This document shows, one piece after another, positions 23,501 through 32,600 of a stretch of 64,000 nucleotides of DNA. The translations under genes were made by a program, and so were the position numbers. The stretch comes from Prorocentrum cordatum (taxonomy: Eukaryota; Sar; Dinophyceae; Prorocentrales; Prorocentraceae): contig CAUYUJ010003925.1 in NCBI GenBank assembly GCA_963575745.1, forward strand, positions 137,501 to 201,500, in the 5' to 3' direction. Every line of letters starts with the position of its first letter. Within the stretch, counting starts at the first letter, position 1. The notes under the pieces were generated by a model. The model saw only the letters and a program-made list of their open reading frames with translations. It ran no database searches and was not told where the DNA came from.

Positions 23501-24919
23501 TGGTCCGGCGTCCGCGGCCACGTACTCCGGCGTCGGCGCGGCACCCCCTGCAGTTGCGCTCCCCCAGTCGATGGCGCCGATCGAGGAAGTGGTAGCATCT
23601 CCGCCTGTCCACCGCGTGGTACGTGCTGTTCCCGGCAGTGCGAGGCGTTCGCGCACCGACAGAGCCTGCGTGAAGCTGGCCTGGAAGGTCGTGCTCCAAG
23701 CCTCAGGGACGTCGAAGAGCATCCTCAGAAACCCCACCGACGCGTCCCACTCCTCCCAGGCGAGCTCGACTTCCTCAGGCGTGCCCTTCGGCTCTGCCCA
23801 GCTCGTCCCGCTGCTCAGGAGCCGGTCCAGGGCGGGGAGCTCGGGGCGGAGGGCCGGCTGTGCTGAAGCCCAGAACTGAGCACAGCCTCGCAGCTCTTGG
23901 GCGACCTTCAGTGGGACCCGCCTTGATCCTCTGAGCTCCGGGAGGGCGAGCAGGTACTGAGCCTTGATGCATTTGGGTTCTGGGAGCCTAACCACCTTCG
24001 TGTCGAAGTTCATGTGGAGGCCCCAGATCAGCTGCTCTGCCGCGAACTCCCCCTCGACGTCCAGTTTCTCCTCGTTAACTGCGTCCGGGCCCCAGACTCG
24101 CTTCATGGCCCCGTCGAGCTCCTCGGCCGAGAGCCAGGGTCGGAGGCCCACCAGCGGCTCGAGGACAACCCCGTCGTCCATGAGCCACTTGGAGGCGTAC
24201 CTGACGGTATCGTTGATCCTGGGCGCCGGCGGCTTCCTCCTCTCGTGCTCGCTCTTGGCCGCCCAGGCGAACGCCATGTACTCGCCCGGGCTGCCGGCCC
24301 AGCCGAAGACCAGCACGCCGTGGATCAGGATAACTCGCCCTGGCACTCCGACCTCCTTGCCCGGGAGCGTCGTCCCGAACTCTGGCACGGCCGCTGGCTC
24401 CAGGTGGTGCCACTTGAAGGCCCTGGCCACGTCGCGCTTCGCCACCACCTGCTGGACGCCCGGGCGCCTCGCCTCCCACCAGAGGCTGAGCCTCGCAAGC
24501 CCCCTGTGGAGGGGCTGCTTCGCTGGCGGGTGCTGCTCCTTCGGGGAGAAGGCGTTGGCCGCCCGCGTGTCGTGGATCGGCCGGCCCTCTTTCGAGATGG
24601 TCCGATCCGGCAACGCCTTGGGGGCCCTCCCGCTGGGCGACTCGACCAGCGCCGAGGCGGCGAGCACATCCTCGACCTCGTCCGAGGCCCAGAGGACAAC
24701 GCCGTAGCGGCTGTCCTTCCAGGCCTTCGAGTGCGACTTGGCCTGCGTGCGCGCCCGCTCCTCAGTGCGCCGCACGGGTACCCCCCCGGTGGCCATTGCC
24801 CGGAGGTAGGCGGCGTGGTGCGGGTCCAAGGACTTCTGCACGTCTTCCTGGAGTACGCCGCCCAGCGGGTTCCCATGGACCTCCTCCCGCGCGTGCTTCA
24901 GCAACTCGGCAGACCTCAC
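20600..24919 (-). CDS. RT-RNase H-MT-like-tyrosine recombinase polyprotein
   Basis: 1439 residues from the first possible start (GTG at 24919); probably made by a +1 frame change from the preceding ORF. RT: VAKRDVARAFKW (Asp163), VFGWAGSPGEYM (motif B), KWLMDDGVV (Asp248-249). RNase H: Asp451 or Asp441, Glu497, Asp522 in YVTDNQNVKAWL, and TYHNEVADWLTREE. A segment at about 690-880 resembles late C5-methyltransferase motifs: LGYMVSKFEVVCTHHGD then TRTRRVLVGG (motif VIII-like), and RALTPQEVWRAQGG (IX/X-like), but a motif-IV PC is missing. YR: Arg1230 in FFLLRASEYL, Lys1276/1279 in YIKGSKTD, HSLR (His1359, Arg1362), GRW (Trp1385) and Tyr1393. No internal stops; plausibly functional. Confidence 0.85.
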   Translation of the reverse strand: MRSAELLKHAREEVHGNPLGGVLQEDVQKSLDPHHAAYLRAMATGGVPVRRTEERARTQAKSHSKAWKDSRYGVVLWASDEVEDVLAASALVESPSGRAPKALPDRTISKEGRPIHDTRAANAFSPKEQHPPAKQPLHRGLARLSLWWEARRPGVQQVVAKRDVARAFKWHHLEPAAVPEFGTTLPGKEVGVPGRVILIHGVLVFGWAGSPGEYMAFAWAAKSEHERRKPPAPRINDTVRYASKWLMDDGVVLEPLVGLRPWLSAEELDGAMKRVWGPDAVNEEKLDVEGEFAAEQLIWGLHMNFDTKVVRLPEPKCIKAQYLLALPELRGSRRVPLKVAQELRGCAQFWASAQPALRPELPALDRLLSSGTSWAEPKGTPEEVELAWEEWDASVGFLRMLFDVPEAWSTTFQASFTQALSVRERLALPGTARTTRWTGGDATTSSIGAIDWGSATAGGAAPTPEYVAADAGPLLEALSHAVGGESSEEDWIIAVVELLAVVALATKQGSKWEGELVSYVTDNQNVKAWLTKRSPKNALARHLIRLVERIEAMHGCRIVSFFVRTYHNEVADWLTREEVKKVHDTLATSGWKRLEPPAAWGQILEDAKERLLRLPGETGPVAEAALRHRALQRGHGLPRTLPLRGKLGREVGGLINPHTTAFKRLGGSEPEENQKAGWLMASLSLDPKGREMEAFLVAATQESPEVVVVDAPTGVDTARFEKALKQLGYMVSKFEVVCTHHGDAATRTRRVLVGGRRKAGVGLARINMPPACSRAASVKPLLDKGKDHLWLDQQGEVSWDPHIQSASDPLLLKPVGHLKKDGVKHLIHSEEGPVGTIRWPGAELQGPGATLLRVTGGGGGAVRALTPQEVWRAQGGTNDEWTHLRTQGSTEDELLKGAARALPPRTAEAALTAVTEALDNTSTQRAGACHDPEEQAAWEATKRWFRAWAQAPDQPALALAAEDEARAGGALTDEMHKNRRRAQAVRFKMIDEDTLIGPREAPAAEKVKLDKGVTRSKSPRKKSPRRAKEMPATDLVRPQALGVARKNNYPGKDLAPAGRAEPGGANYAGWFAQQKMEAMLQKLSEGTRAGYEGGWRLWVAARQAQGLSPWLPGRDREDRLADEEALINFAVLLARVVGRTEGTIKQKLFAVRYAHLVAGYSDPLLHRGRLWSTLAGLKRWRGPETKRKKPVTPAMLEWLRGFLQQEAKLPEEDAVVIWAAIVTAFFFLLRASEYLLQDGRSWSFERVLHGEDVGPKKEGKRVASFQDADEMVIYIKGSKTDQLNVGTVRNHYRAGTLLCPIAATERLQAHHPQRIKGTEERLPLFRWASGTPIRRAEVQHFLTVAGLAVGLSREEIGSHSLRIGGATAMYHVTEDLSRVRRFGRWQSDAFHGYLWESHEPMKGISGKMARGTSSLTNPAKDSAPSRAAAGAESARRESP

Positions 24920-27900
24920 CCCGCTTCACGACCTCTGGCACCTTCTCGGGCTGGAAGGTGGGGTGGTCCGCGCACCACTTGACGTAGGCACGCGCCTCCT
25001 CCTGCGCCCTCCCACCGCTTGGTGCCGCCGGCGCCTCCCCCAAAGGGGGTCCCCCACAGCGGCCTCCCCGCGGAGGGGGCGGCCAAGGGGGCGGCATCAT
25101 CGGCGGCATGCCCGGCGGTCTGCAGATCTGCCCTGGGAGGAGTGGGCGCCACCCTGGAGGCCTCACCAGTGGCCGGACTGCGTGGTCCGGGGGCACGAGC
25201 TGCCTTGCTGGATCGTCTTGGCGGGGTCTGGGCTGCGATGGCTCCCCCTTGGAGGTGGCGCGCAGCTGGGCACCCAACGATCTCGGCTTGGGCCTGAGTG
25301 TGAGCTTCTCCCCGGACGTCCCTGCGCTGCCGGCGTCTGCCCTCCCGGTAGGGGGGTCTCCGCTGGAGGTTGTCGACCTGCCTGCGGCCCGCCTGGCTGC
25401 TTCCACGACCGTCATTGCCGAGCGGCTTCGCCTAGTTGGCGCGGCCTTCTGAGGGATCGTGGTGGGGAGTCTGCTCCTCTGATGCTGGGCTGGGTCTGAG
25501 GGGGTCTCCAGTACCTCGGGCGGCGGAGGTGCGCTCGGCGGTGGCCCTGCGCCTGCGGCGGGGGCGGGGCCTCCGCTGCCGCTGGCCCCAGGAGAGCTCT
25601 GGAAAGGTTCCTCCCTGCTCCGCCTGGCCGCTTCTGCTTGCCCGGGCCAGAGGCTCAGAGGATCTGGGTCCTCCGGGAGGGGGGGGTCTGGTCCCTCCTC
25701 GGTCCTCGCGTACGGCTTCCCCACCACCTCGTCTTCCGAGCTCTCGGCGGAGTCCGCGTCGTCGCTCGGGGGTTCCTCCTCCGCCTTCTCATACACGATT
25801 ATCTGGCGCTTCTTCGCGGGGGTGTCGTCCAGCTCCCCTGCCTTCACCATCTTGCGGGTCAGCCTCTCGAGGATGTCAACGTACTCGCTTGCGATCTCGC
25901 CCTGCTCTTCGTAGGGGGTGCCGGTCCAGCTCCGCGGTAGATCCTCGAACATGGAGCTGATGCCCTCGATCAGGAGCTCACGTGCTTTCCTCCTCCGATC
26001 AGGTCCTGTGGGATCGTCAGCTGAAACCCCGAGCAGGTTATTCAGGATGCACTCCGCTTCGTGGCACTTGTTCTCCCCATCCAGGATGGCCGAGGGCAGC
26101 GGGGTCTCGTCCTCCCAGGCTGGGTCGAGAGGGGTGGCCACGCTCTGCCCGCTGGGGGGTTCTGAGCTGGCCCGGCGGGGATGCCCGGCTTGCGCCTGCT
26201 CCGCCTCGCGCTTGCCGGCATCCCTCGCACGACGAGCCCGGCGGCGTTCCTTAGCCTCTGCCAGCTGTATCTGCAGCTCCTTGATGCGCTTCTCCTCCTC
26301 CTCCAGGACACCTACCTCGGCGGCTCTGGCAGCTTCGAGCTTCCTCCTTATGCTCTCCACCTTGATGCTGTCGGCTGAGCTGCCGCCGCTGCTGGACCCT
26401 CCAGCGGGTGCCTCGCGGCTTTGTCTCTGGAGGGCCTGGGCGGCAGCTTGCTGGAAGCGCTTCCCTCCTGAGTGCGGTGGGGGGGTCCGCCTGTTCCAGA
26501 CAACGCCAAGCTCCGGGCTGCCAAAGCCCTGGGAGCTGGCTCGGTCGGCGATCCTCAGCGTGACACTGCGGTGGGAAGCGGGAGTGGCTTCGCTGCGGTG
26601 CCACGGCGCCTCCTCACGCTCCTCGTCCACAGCCCTCTTGATCCAGCGTGGCGCCCAGGCTGCCCAATTCCCGATGTCTTCTTTCCCGATCCACAGGATA
26701 AGGCGTTCCCCGGGTTCGACTCGATCGTCGTCTTCCAAGGGCGGTCCCTCTGCTCCTGCGGTGTCTCCCTCGTCGGTGTAGACGAACAAGCGAAGCTCCT
26801 CGGGACTAAGAACGTCGTCGCGCAGCCACCTGCAGGTCATGAGGACGCTCTGGAGCTCGTGCGCGTACATGGGGGCCCCGGGGATCGGTATCCATCTGTC
26901 CCCCCGCTGCGGGAGAAGCACCTTGACTGGCTCGTCGGCTTGCTGCTCGGCTTGCCTGGACTTCTTGACCCTCCTGGGCGGCCCCTTCTCTTCCTCTTCC
27001 TCCTCTCCTTCTCCTTCGTCTCCCCCAGGTTCGTCGTCTCCACCATCTCCTCCAGGGCCCGGTGGTGGCGCTCCTCGGTCGGGGTCCCTCTTCCTCGCCT
27101 TGTTGCGCTTCCACCCTCCCCTCTTCTTGCCTCTGTTCGCGCACTGCCATCCTTTGAGCCCTGCTGGATGGTCTTCCTCCGCCTCCATCTCCATGACTGG
27201 CACGTCCTGGAAGCGAAAAGGAGGGGGGGGTTCCGCCAGGTGAACCCTGTCACCGGCTCCCGCCGCCATCTTGTCTCCGGCCCTCGTCGTGACGATGGGC
27301 TCGAGCTTCTTCAGGAGCTTCGCAGGGGGGGTCCCCGCCCCCGCAGCCTTGACGACCTCGGCCCAGGCAGCGCACAGCCTCGTCGGGCACTGGCCGGCGT
27401 AGCGGGTGCGTCGTAGTCCACGCTGACCGACCTGGAAGCCGAGGGTGCTCAACTCCTCCCGCAGGGCCTTGGCCAGCGGGGGGGCTCCGCTGGGGATGCG
27501 CCCGCCATCGTGCAGGTGTGGAGGCGACCGGTGTGAGATCTTGGCCGCGAAGTTGTCGGCTCGATCGCGCCCGTAGTACAAGGCCACGGCGCCTTCCGGG
27601 AGGTCCTCGAAGGCCCTCCCGGTGCGTGGTTCAACCCGGCTCCAGTGGAAGTTCACGGGCCCCAGTTTGCCGACGAGGTCGTTCAGCGGGCGCAGCAGCT
27701 CGGGTCCGAGCTGTGGGGTTTCCAGGGTCTTGGCGTCTGCGGCAAGACCCTGGGCCTGCACGCCTGCAAGGGCCAGTCGATTGGTCAGGCTCAGGATGTC
27801 TTTCTGCTCGGACTGGCTGAGCGAGAGCCTGGAGGAGTTGTAGTGGTCGATCTGGGTCTGGGTCAGGTCGTAGGGGAGAGGCCCCTCCAGGGCGACGTGT

Positions 27901-29699
27901 TCGTGCTGGTTGGTGCAGCGCCTCGCCAGAGAGAGCGCCCAGGGGTAGAGGCCCTTCGAGACCATCCAGAACGTCAGCTTGCGGTGCCGTTTCGCGGGCT
28001 CCTCTGGGGGCCCTAGCCCCCACTCGCACATAGCGACAGAGATAATCCGTGCCCCTGTGCGCTTCTGCAGCTGCTTGATCCTGGCCCTGTCCCAGATCTT
28101 CGGGTAGCGTCCGTCGCTGGCCGTGTTCTCGAGCATCCACTCCCGATCGTTGGCGTCGAGGCGCTCGCAGAGGTCGGCGGCGAAATATGTCATGATGTTG
28201 CTGTCGATCTCCGCCTGGACCGTCCCGTCGCCGTCCGGGTGCTCGAACGTGCGGGTCCCGCCGTTCTTGAGGCACCAAGCCGAATGGGTCGTACATGGTG
28301 GGGCCAACTGGTAGACGTTCGCCTCGTCGGGGCCTGGCGCGGCCCCAGCGTCGAGAAGGGGCCTCTCCCGCACCTGGGGGTCGAGGATGTCGTGCTCCTC
28401 TTGGGGCCCGGCCTGGGCCAGCGGATCCTGGAAGTACTCGACGGACGGGGCCGTCTGGAGTCCAGCTTCTCGCATCGCCTTGGTCCAGTTCCCCGTGCCT
28501 GCGAAGATCTCGCGGGCGCGGATGCCCCACGCGAAGGCGGGTCTGCGCAGGAGGGGCGCGAGGCCGGAGAAGTCCTCCTCCTCGAGCTCCTGGTTCCCGA
28601 CGGCGCCCTCACGCGTTGGGAGCTGAGCCTGTTGCATACGTTTGCAGTGCATGCAGGGAGGGGGCCGGCTAGGTATCACGGGCCTCGCGACCTCCTCTGA
28701 CTCCAGGTACATCTCCCAGCCGACTGTGAGCAGCTCGCGGACGGGCTTCCCAGCGAGTGTGCAGGTCTTGAGGATCTCCCCAAACGCCCGGCCTCGCTTG
28801 CTGGGGCTCTGGCTGCCGATGACCGGCGGCCGGAGCACCCGCATATGGCCTCGGTGAATCATGACGTGGACCTCCCTCTCGCTGGTCTGCGTCGGCAAGA
28901 CGGAGTCGATCTCGAGCTGGTTCCAGTGGTTGATCCTCCAGACCCGGACGGTGGTCGTGTTGAGGGCACTCAGGGGGAAGACCGCGATGCACCTGAAGTC
29001 CTTGTCGTGGTGCGGGTGCTGGACATCGTGGCAGCGCATCCGGAGCTCGGCTTCACGCGGTGAGACGAAAGGGGGGGCGTCCCCCAATGCGGCGGAGGCG
29101 GTGGTGGCTCCATCCCACAGCTCGCGGCGGAGCTGAGCAGCCAGGGCCTTCACGGCCGGCGCATCAGGCTCCTTATCTTCCCAGAGCAGGGCGGCCGCGA
29201 TGTGGAGCACCAAACACTGCCTGAGCTCTGCGTCACCTTCCTTGAGGCCGAGTCGGGTTCGCATCTCTTCATCGGGTTGGAGCTCGTCCTGGAAGTCGAG
29301 ATAGTCCCATTCTTGGTCCTGCACCGTGAGCTTCCCGCGGCCTACCCCAGCCTCCTCGTCCCAGGTGGCCCCTCCAATGCTGAGGTCCTGTGTGCTGCTC
29401 CTCCCCGCCTTTGATCCCAGCTTGTCGAGGGCCCGACCGGCTTCCTCGGCGAGGGTTGGCCCCCCGTCACGAGTCGCCTCCAGCAGTATCTCTTCCAAGC
29501 TTAGGGAGATGCCTTCTGAGCTGGCGCGTGCGAGCCTGGCCAGGGCGTGTGAATGCAGGTAGTCGCTGATGTCGCCCAGCGTCGCGATAGTCCCGCTCTC
29601 CAAGATCTTCTCGATGATGTTCCATCGTTCGAGGGCAGCTGGGTGTGTCGTCTCACCAGTCCCTTCCACCGCGGGCGCGTTGGCGTGGGCGTCCAGCAA
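24762..29699 (-). CDS. MT-like domain polyprotein (1645 aa)
   Basis: The frame is open from 29936 (TAA at 29937-29939) and the start shown is only a TTG, so it is probably reached by a -1 shift from Gag around 29.70-29.88 kb. Residues 396-402 (IFAGTGN) fit motif I of a methyltransferase. Then come LAPPCTTHSAW (466-475, PC motif), MLENTASDGRYP (522-533, ENxxS) and VAMCEWG...RHRKLTFWMVS (555-581), the same set seen in the host element MT. A segment near 250-292 (VRVWRINHWNQLEID...HRGHMRVLRP) is unassigned. Downstream are an acidic tract (near 27.0 kb), a likely coiled coil (about 26.37-26.19 kb, KLEAARAAEVGVLEEEEKRI) and a Pro-rich tail. It overlaps the next ORF by 158 bp in the +1 frame. Confidence 0.75.
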   Translation of the reverse strand: MLDAHANAPAVEGTGETTHPAALERWNIIEKILESGTIATLGDISDYLHSHALARLARASSEGISLSLEEILLEATRDGGPTLAEEAGRALDKLGSKAGRSSTQDLSIGGATWDEEAGVGRGKLTVQDQEWDYLDFQDELQPDEEMRTRLGLKEGDAELRQCLVLHIAAALLWEDKEPDAPAVKALAAQLRRELWDGATTASAALGDAPPFVSPREAELRMRCHDVQHPHHDKDFRCIAVFPLSALNTTTVRVWRINHWNQLEIDSVLPTQTSEREVHVMIHRGHMRVLRPPVIGSQSPSKRGRAFGEILKTCTLAGKPVRELLTVGWEMYLESEEVARPVIPSRPPPCMHCKRMQQAQLPTREGAVGNQELEEEDFSGLAPLLRRPAFAWGIRAREIFAGTGNWTKAMREAGLQTAPSVEYFQDPLAQAGPQEEHDILDPQVRERPLLDAGAAPGPDEANVYQLAPPCTTHSAWCLKNGGTRTFEHPDGDGTVQAEIDSNIMTYFAADLCERLDANDREWMLENTASDGRYPKIWDRARIKQLQKRTGARIISVAMCEWGLGPPEEPAKRHRKLTFWMVSKGLYPWALSLARRCTNQHEHVALEGPLPYDLTQTQIDHYNSSRLSLSQSEQKDILSLTNRLALAGVQAQGLAADAKTLETPQLGPELLRPLNDLVGKLGPVNFHWSRVEPRTGRAFEDLPEGAVALYYGRDRADNFAAKISHRSPPHLHDGGRIPSGAPPLAKALREELSTLGFQVGQRGLRRTRYAGQCPTRLCAAWAEVVKAAGAGTPPAKLLKKLEPIVTTRAGDKMAAGAGDRVHLAEPPPPFRFQDVPVMEMEAEEDHPAGLKGWQCANRGKKRGGWKRNKARKRDPDRGAPPPGPGGDGGDDEPGGDEGEGEEEEEEKGPPRRVKKSRQAEQQADEPVKVLLPQRGDRWIPIPGAPMYAHELQSVLMTCRWLRDDVLSPEELRLFVYTDEGDTAGAEGPPLEDDDRVEPGERLILWIGKEDIGNWAAWAPRWIKRAVDEEREEAPWHRSEATPASHRSVTLRIADRASSQGFGSPELGVVWNRRTPPPHSGGKRFQQAAAQALQRQSREAPAGGSSSGGSSADSIKVESIRRKLEAARAAEVGVLEEEEKRIKELQIQLAEAKERRRARRARDAGKREAEQAQAGHPRRASSEPPSGQSVATPLDPAWEDETPLPSAILDGENKCHEAECILNNLLGVSADDPTGPDRRRKARELLIEGISSMFEDLPRSWTGTPYEEQGEIASEYVDILERLTRKMVKAGELDDTPAKKRQIIVYEKAEEEPPSDDADSAESSEDEVVGKPYARTEEGPDPPLPEDPDPLSLWPGQAEAARRSREEPFQSSPGASGSGGPAPAAGAGPPPSAPPPPEVLETPSDPAQHQRSRLPTTIPQKAAPTRRSRSAMTVVEAARRAAGRSTTSSGDPPTGRADAGSAGTSGEKLTLRPKPRSLGAQLRATSKGEPSQPRPRQDDPARQLVPPDHAVRPLVRPPGWRPLLPGQICRPPGMPPMMPPPWPPPPRGGRCGGPPLGEAPAAPSGGRAQEEARAYVKWCADHPTFQPEKVPEVVKRGEVCRVAEARAGGGPWEPAGRRTPGRRAEVLGPAPRRLPPGNGHRGGTRAAH

Positions 29700-32600
29700 C
29701 CAGTCCTCCTCGGGGCCCTGAACGGCCTGCCTGAGCTCCTCCTCGAGGGCGGTGGTCTGGATCTCGTCAAAGGCGACAGGGGGGGCCAGACAGCCGGCGA
29801 GCCTCCCGCTCGGCTGCCTCCCGAAGAGGCCCCGGGGCCTTCTCCGGCGCTTGCGCCAGCCCTTTTGCTGTCCGCCTCGGCCTTGGCCTGGGCCCTGAGC
29901 TGAGCCACCATCCCGTCGACCGAGGCGGGGTCGACCTTAGCGCCAGACTTCAGGCCGCCACGCCTGATGAGCTGCGCCTGCACGGTCCAGTCCAAGCTGC
30001 CAAGCCCCTTGATGGCCTCGTGGGAGTGGGCGCAGGTCCCTGCCGCCTTGGGGCAGCCGGCCCAGGTGCAGGCGTCCCAGCAGATGACCTTCCCGTTCTT
30101 GTTACGGGGGGCGTGCTTGACCGAGCGCCCGATCTCGCTGGATGTCAGTGCCTTCCCCGCTGGGTGCGCCCGGGCGGCGGGCCGCTTCTTGGCAGCAGCC
30201 TTCTTGACGGCGGCCCCTGCCTTTCCTGTGCCCGGCCCAGCTCCTGCGGGTGCCTCCTGATCTGCTGGGGCGTGGTCGTCAGCCTTCCCGGCCTTGGGGG
30301 CCCTCGAGGGGCCGGCGTGGAGGTTCTGGTGGAGGAACCTCTGCAGCCGCCGGGCCTGGCGCGGGACGCACACCACCTGGCAGTGCCCATCCGGCGCGTC
30401 GAGGTCGTATACGTTCGGAAAGGTCAACCACGCACTCCCAGACGGCCCCGTGGGAGCGAGGGCGATGGTCTTGATGTCCTCCCGGCGCGGGTTGGTGAGC
30501 CCCAGGATGCGGCACACCTCCCTCCGCTTCTCCCGAAGCTGCTCGCACCAGGTTGCAGCGAGCTCTTCCCAGAGGCTGTGCACATAATCAGCTGGGAAGG
30601 CCACGTCGTCCTCCTCGTAGGCAAGGCGCAGGGTCTCCAAGGCTCGGCGCCGCCCTGGCTCGTGCATCCGCCCGTAGACTAGCCCGAAGACGGTGATGGC
30701 GTTCTCGGCCTGCCTCGCCCACTGAGAGAAGACGACTGGGTGCCGGGGGCGCGGCTCGAGCTTGCACGTGGTGGGCATGGTGTAGGCGTCAAACACCTCT
30801 GCTTTGCAATGGGGAAAGTCGGCCACGGAGATCGACCACTCGGCCAGATCCTTGTGGTCCCGTCCCCCCCAACAGAAGGCGGCGATGCCGTGCGCCATCC
30901 TGTTCGTCACCGTCGTCGGCCAGTTCACCGCCTGCATCGCGTGCTTCGCGTGCTCGCAGGCGCGCTTGAGGCCATGGAACAACTCTCGTCCGGTAAGGGT
31001 GCCGCAGACCTCCACGTCGAGGGTATCGCAGCCCCGCGCCAGGTACACGTCAAGCTCCTCGGCACGTCCGATGGCACCGAGGGTGCCCCGCTGCGCCACC
31101 TTTTCCTCCTCGCCGGACCTGCGGAGGCTGTCCACCGCCTGCAGCAGCCGCATGTTGTCCAGGTGCTGCTGCTCTTGACCGTTCTGGAGGACTTGTGCGT
31201 AGGTGGAGAAAGCGGCTGAGGGTTCGCCCTCTCCAGCTCCTGCGGCATACCTACGGTCGGGTTGCCCAGGGGTCTTAACCAGTCCCCCGTGTCCGTAGGC
31301 GCTCCGGTTGGCGAACATCTGCCCGAGATTCGGTACGAGGCCGGGCATCAAACCTGGCGGAGACAGGCGAGTAGCTCCCGGCACGCGCACGCCAGGCGGG
31401 GTAGCCGGCGGCGGCAATGGCGGAGCGCTCGCGGTGGCGTCCAGTCCAGGGGGAGCTCCAGGTTGGCCAGGTTCTTGGCTGGTGTCGGGCTTGCGCTCGG
31501 TGTCTAGCTTCAAGAGGCCACTGGCGAGGGGTGGGTTCACACCCTCATCTTTTTCGGCTCGGACCTGCTCCAACTTTCTTTCCCGCCTGTCGATGTGCGC
31601 CTGGTACTTGGCCCGCTCCTCGGTTCCGCTGCTGCGCATGAGGCGCCGGGTGTGCTTGATGAGGTGCCCCAAGACCGCGTTGACGTCCTCATCGTATCCT
31701 GCCGCCACGCTCTGCAGCGCCGAGGCGTCGTCCGATCCTTCCTCATGAGCAGCAAGGTACAGTCCCAGCATAGCCTCTCCGGTGTTCTCTTCTTCATGAT
31801 CCTTCCCTGCAGGACTGCGGGAAGAGCGTCGAGGGACTGAGGGGGCTGGATCAGCCTCCTCGCCCAGACCCCACCCGACGCCGAATAGGGGCTTGGGGGA
31901 GCTGCTGCGGTCGAGCCTCGCCCAGTGCTTCTTGAGCTGCGCGTCCAGCTCGTCGGAGGTGGGCTGCGGTGCTCCGGGGGCATCGCCGGAGGTGCCTGCT
32001 GGATGTCGGTACACAAGCAAGTCCCCGCGGGCCCGAAGCTGAGCCCACTGAGGGCGGCCGATCCTCTTGGTCTCCCCGCCCACGGGGACCCCGTTCCAAG
32101 GACGCAGCTTCTCCCACATGGTGTTGCTCACGACGACGCCGTGCACCCCGATCCCCATTTCCTCGGCACCGAGTGGAGGGTGATACAAGAGCTCCTCAAG
32201 GTAGCCGGCGGGGAGCCTTCCCTGGTCGCTGGCGACGGGAGCGTACTCGATCCCCGCGGTCTTGAGGGTGAAGCAGACGTTCTCCTGGCCCTCTGCAGAG
32301 TAGTCTTTGCAGCGCGGCTCCTCCACGTCTACTACAGTCGTGCTGCCATCTCCGGTGGGCCCTCCTCCGGGACGGGACTTCCCCAAGAAGATGACCCACT
32401 GCGGGCCGGCGGCCCAATGCACTCGTACACGCAGTACGAGAGAGTCACCTTGCTCGGCCTCCTCGTCTGGGGCAGGGCTGGCATCCCGCGGGAGGGGCAC
32501 CCTCGGAGAAGGCGGCGCTTCGAACCTGACACCAACAGGTGGACCTCGTGGTGAGGCTGATGCATCCCGTAGGTGTTGCCCAGAGGTTGCCTGTCCGCGG

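Noticed and set aside
28800-28960. Possible OTU-type protease segment (NHWNQLEID...IHRGHMRVL)
   Set aside because: Only a vague resemblance around one His; the catalytic Cys and Asp context was not identified, so no function is assigned.
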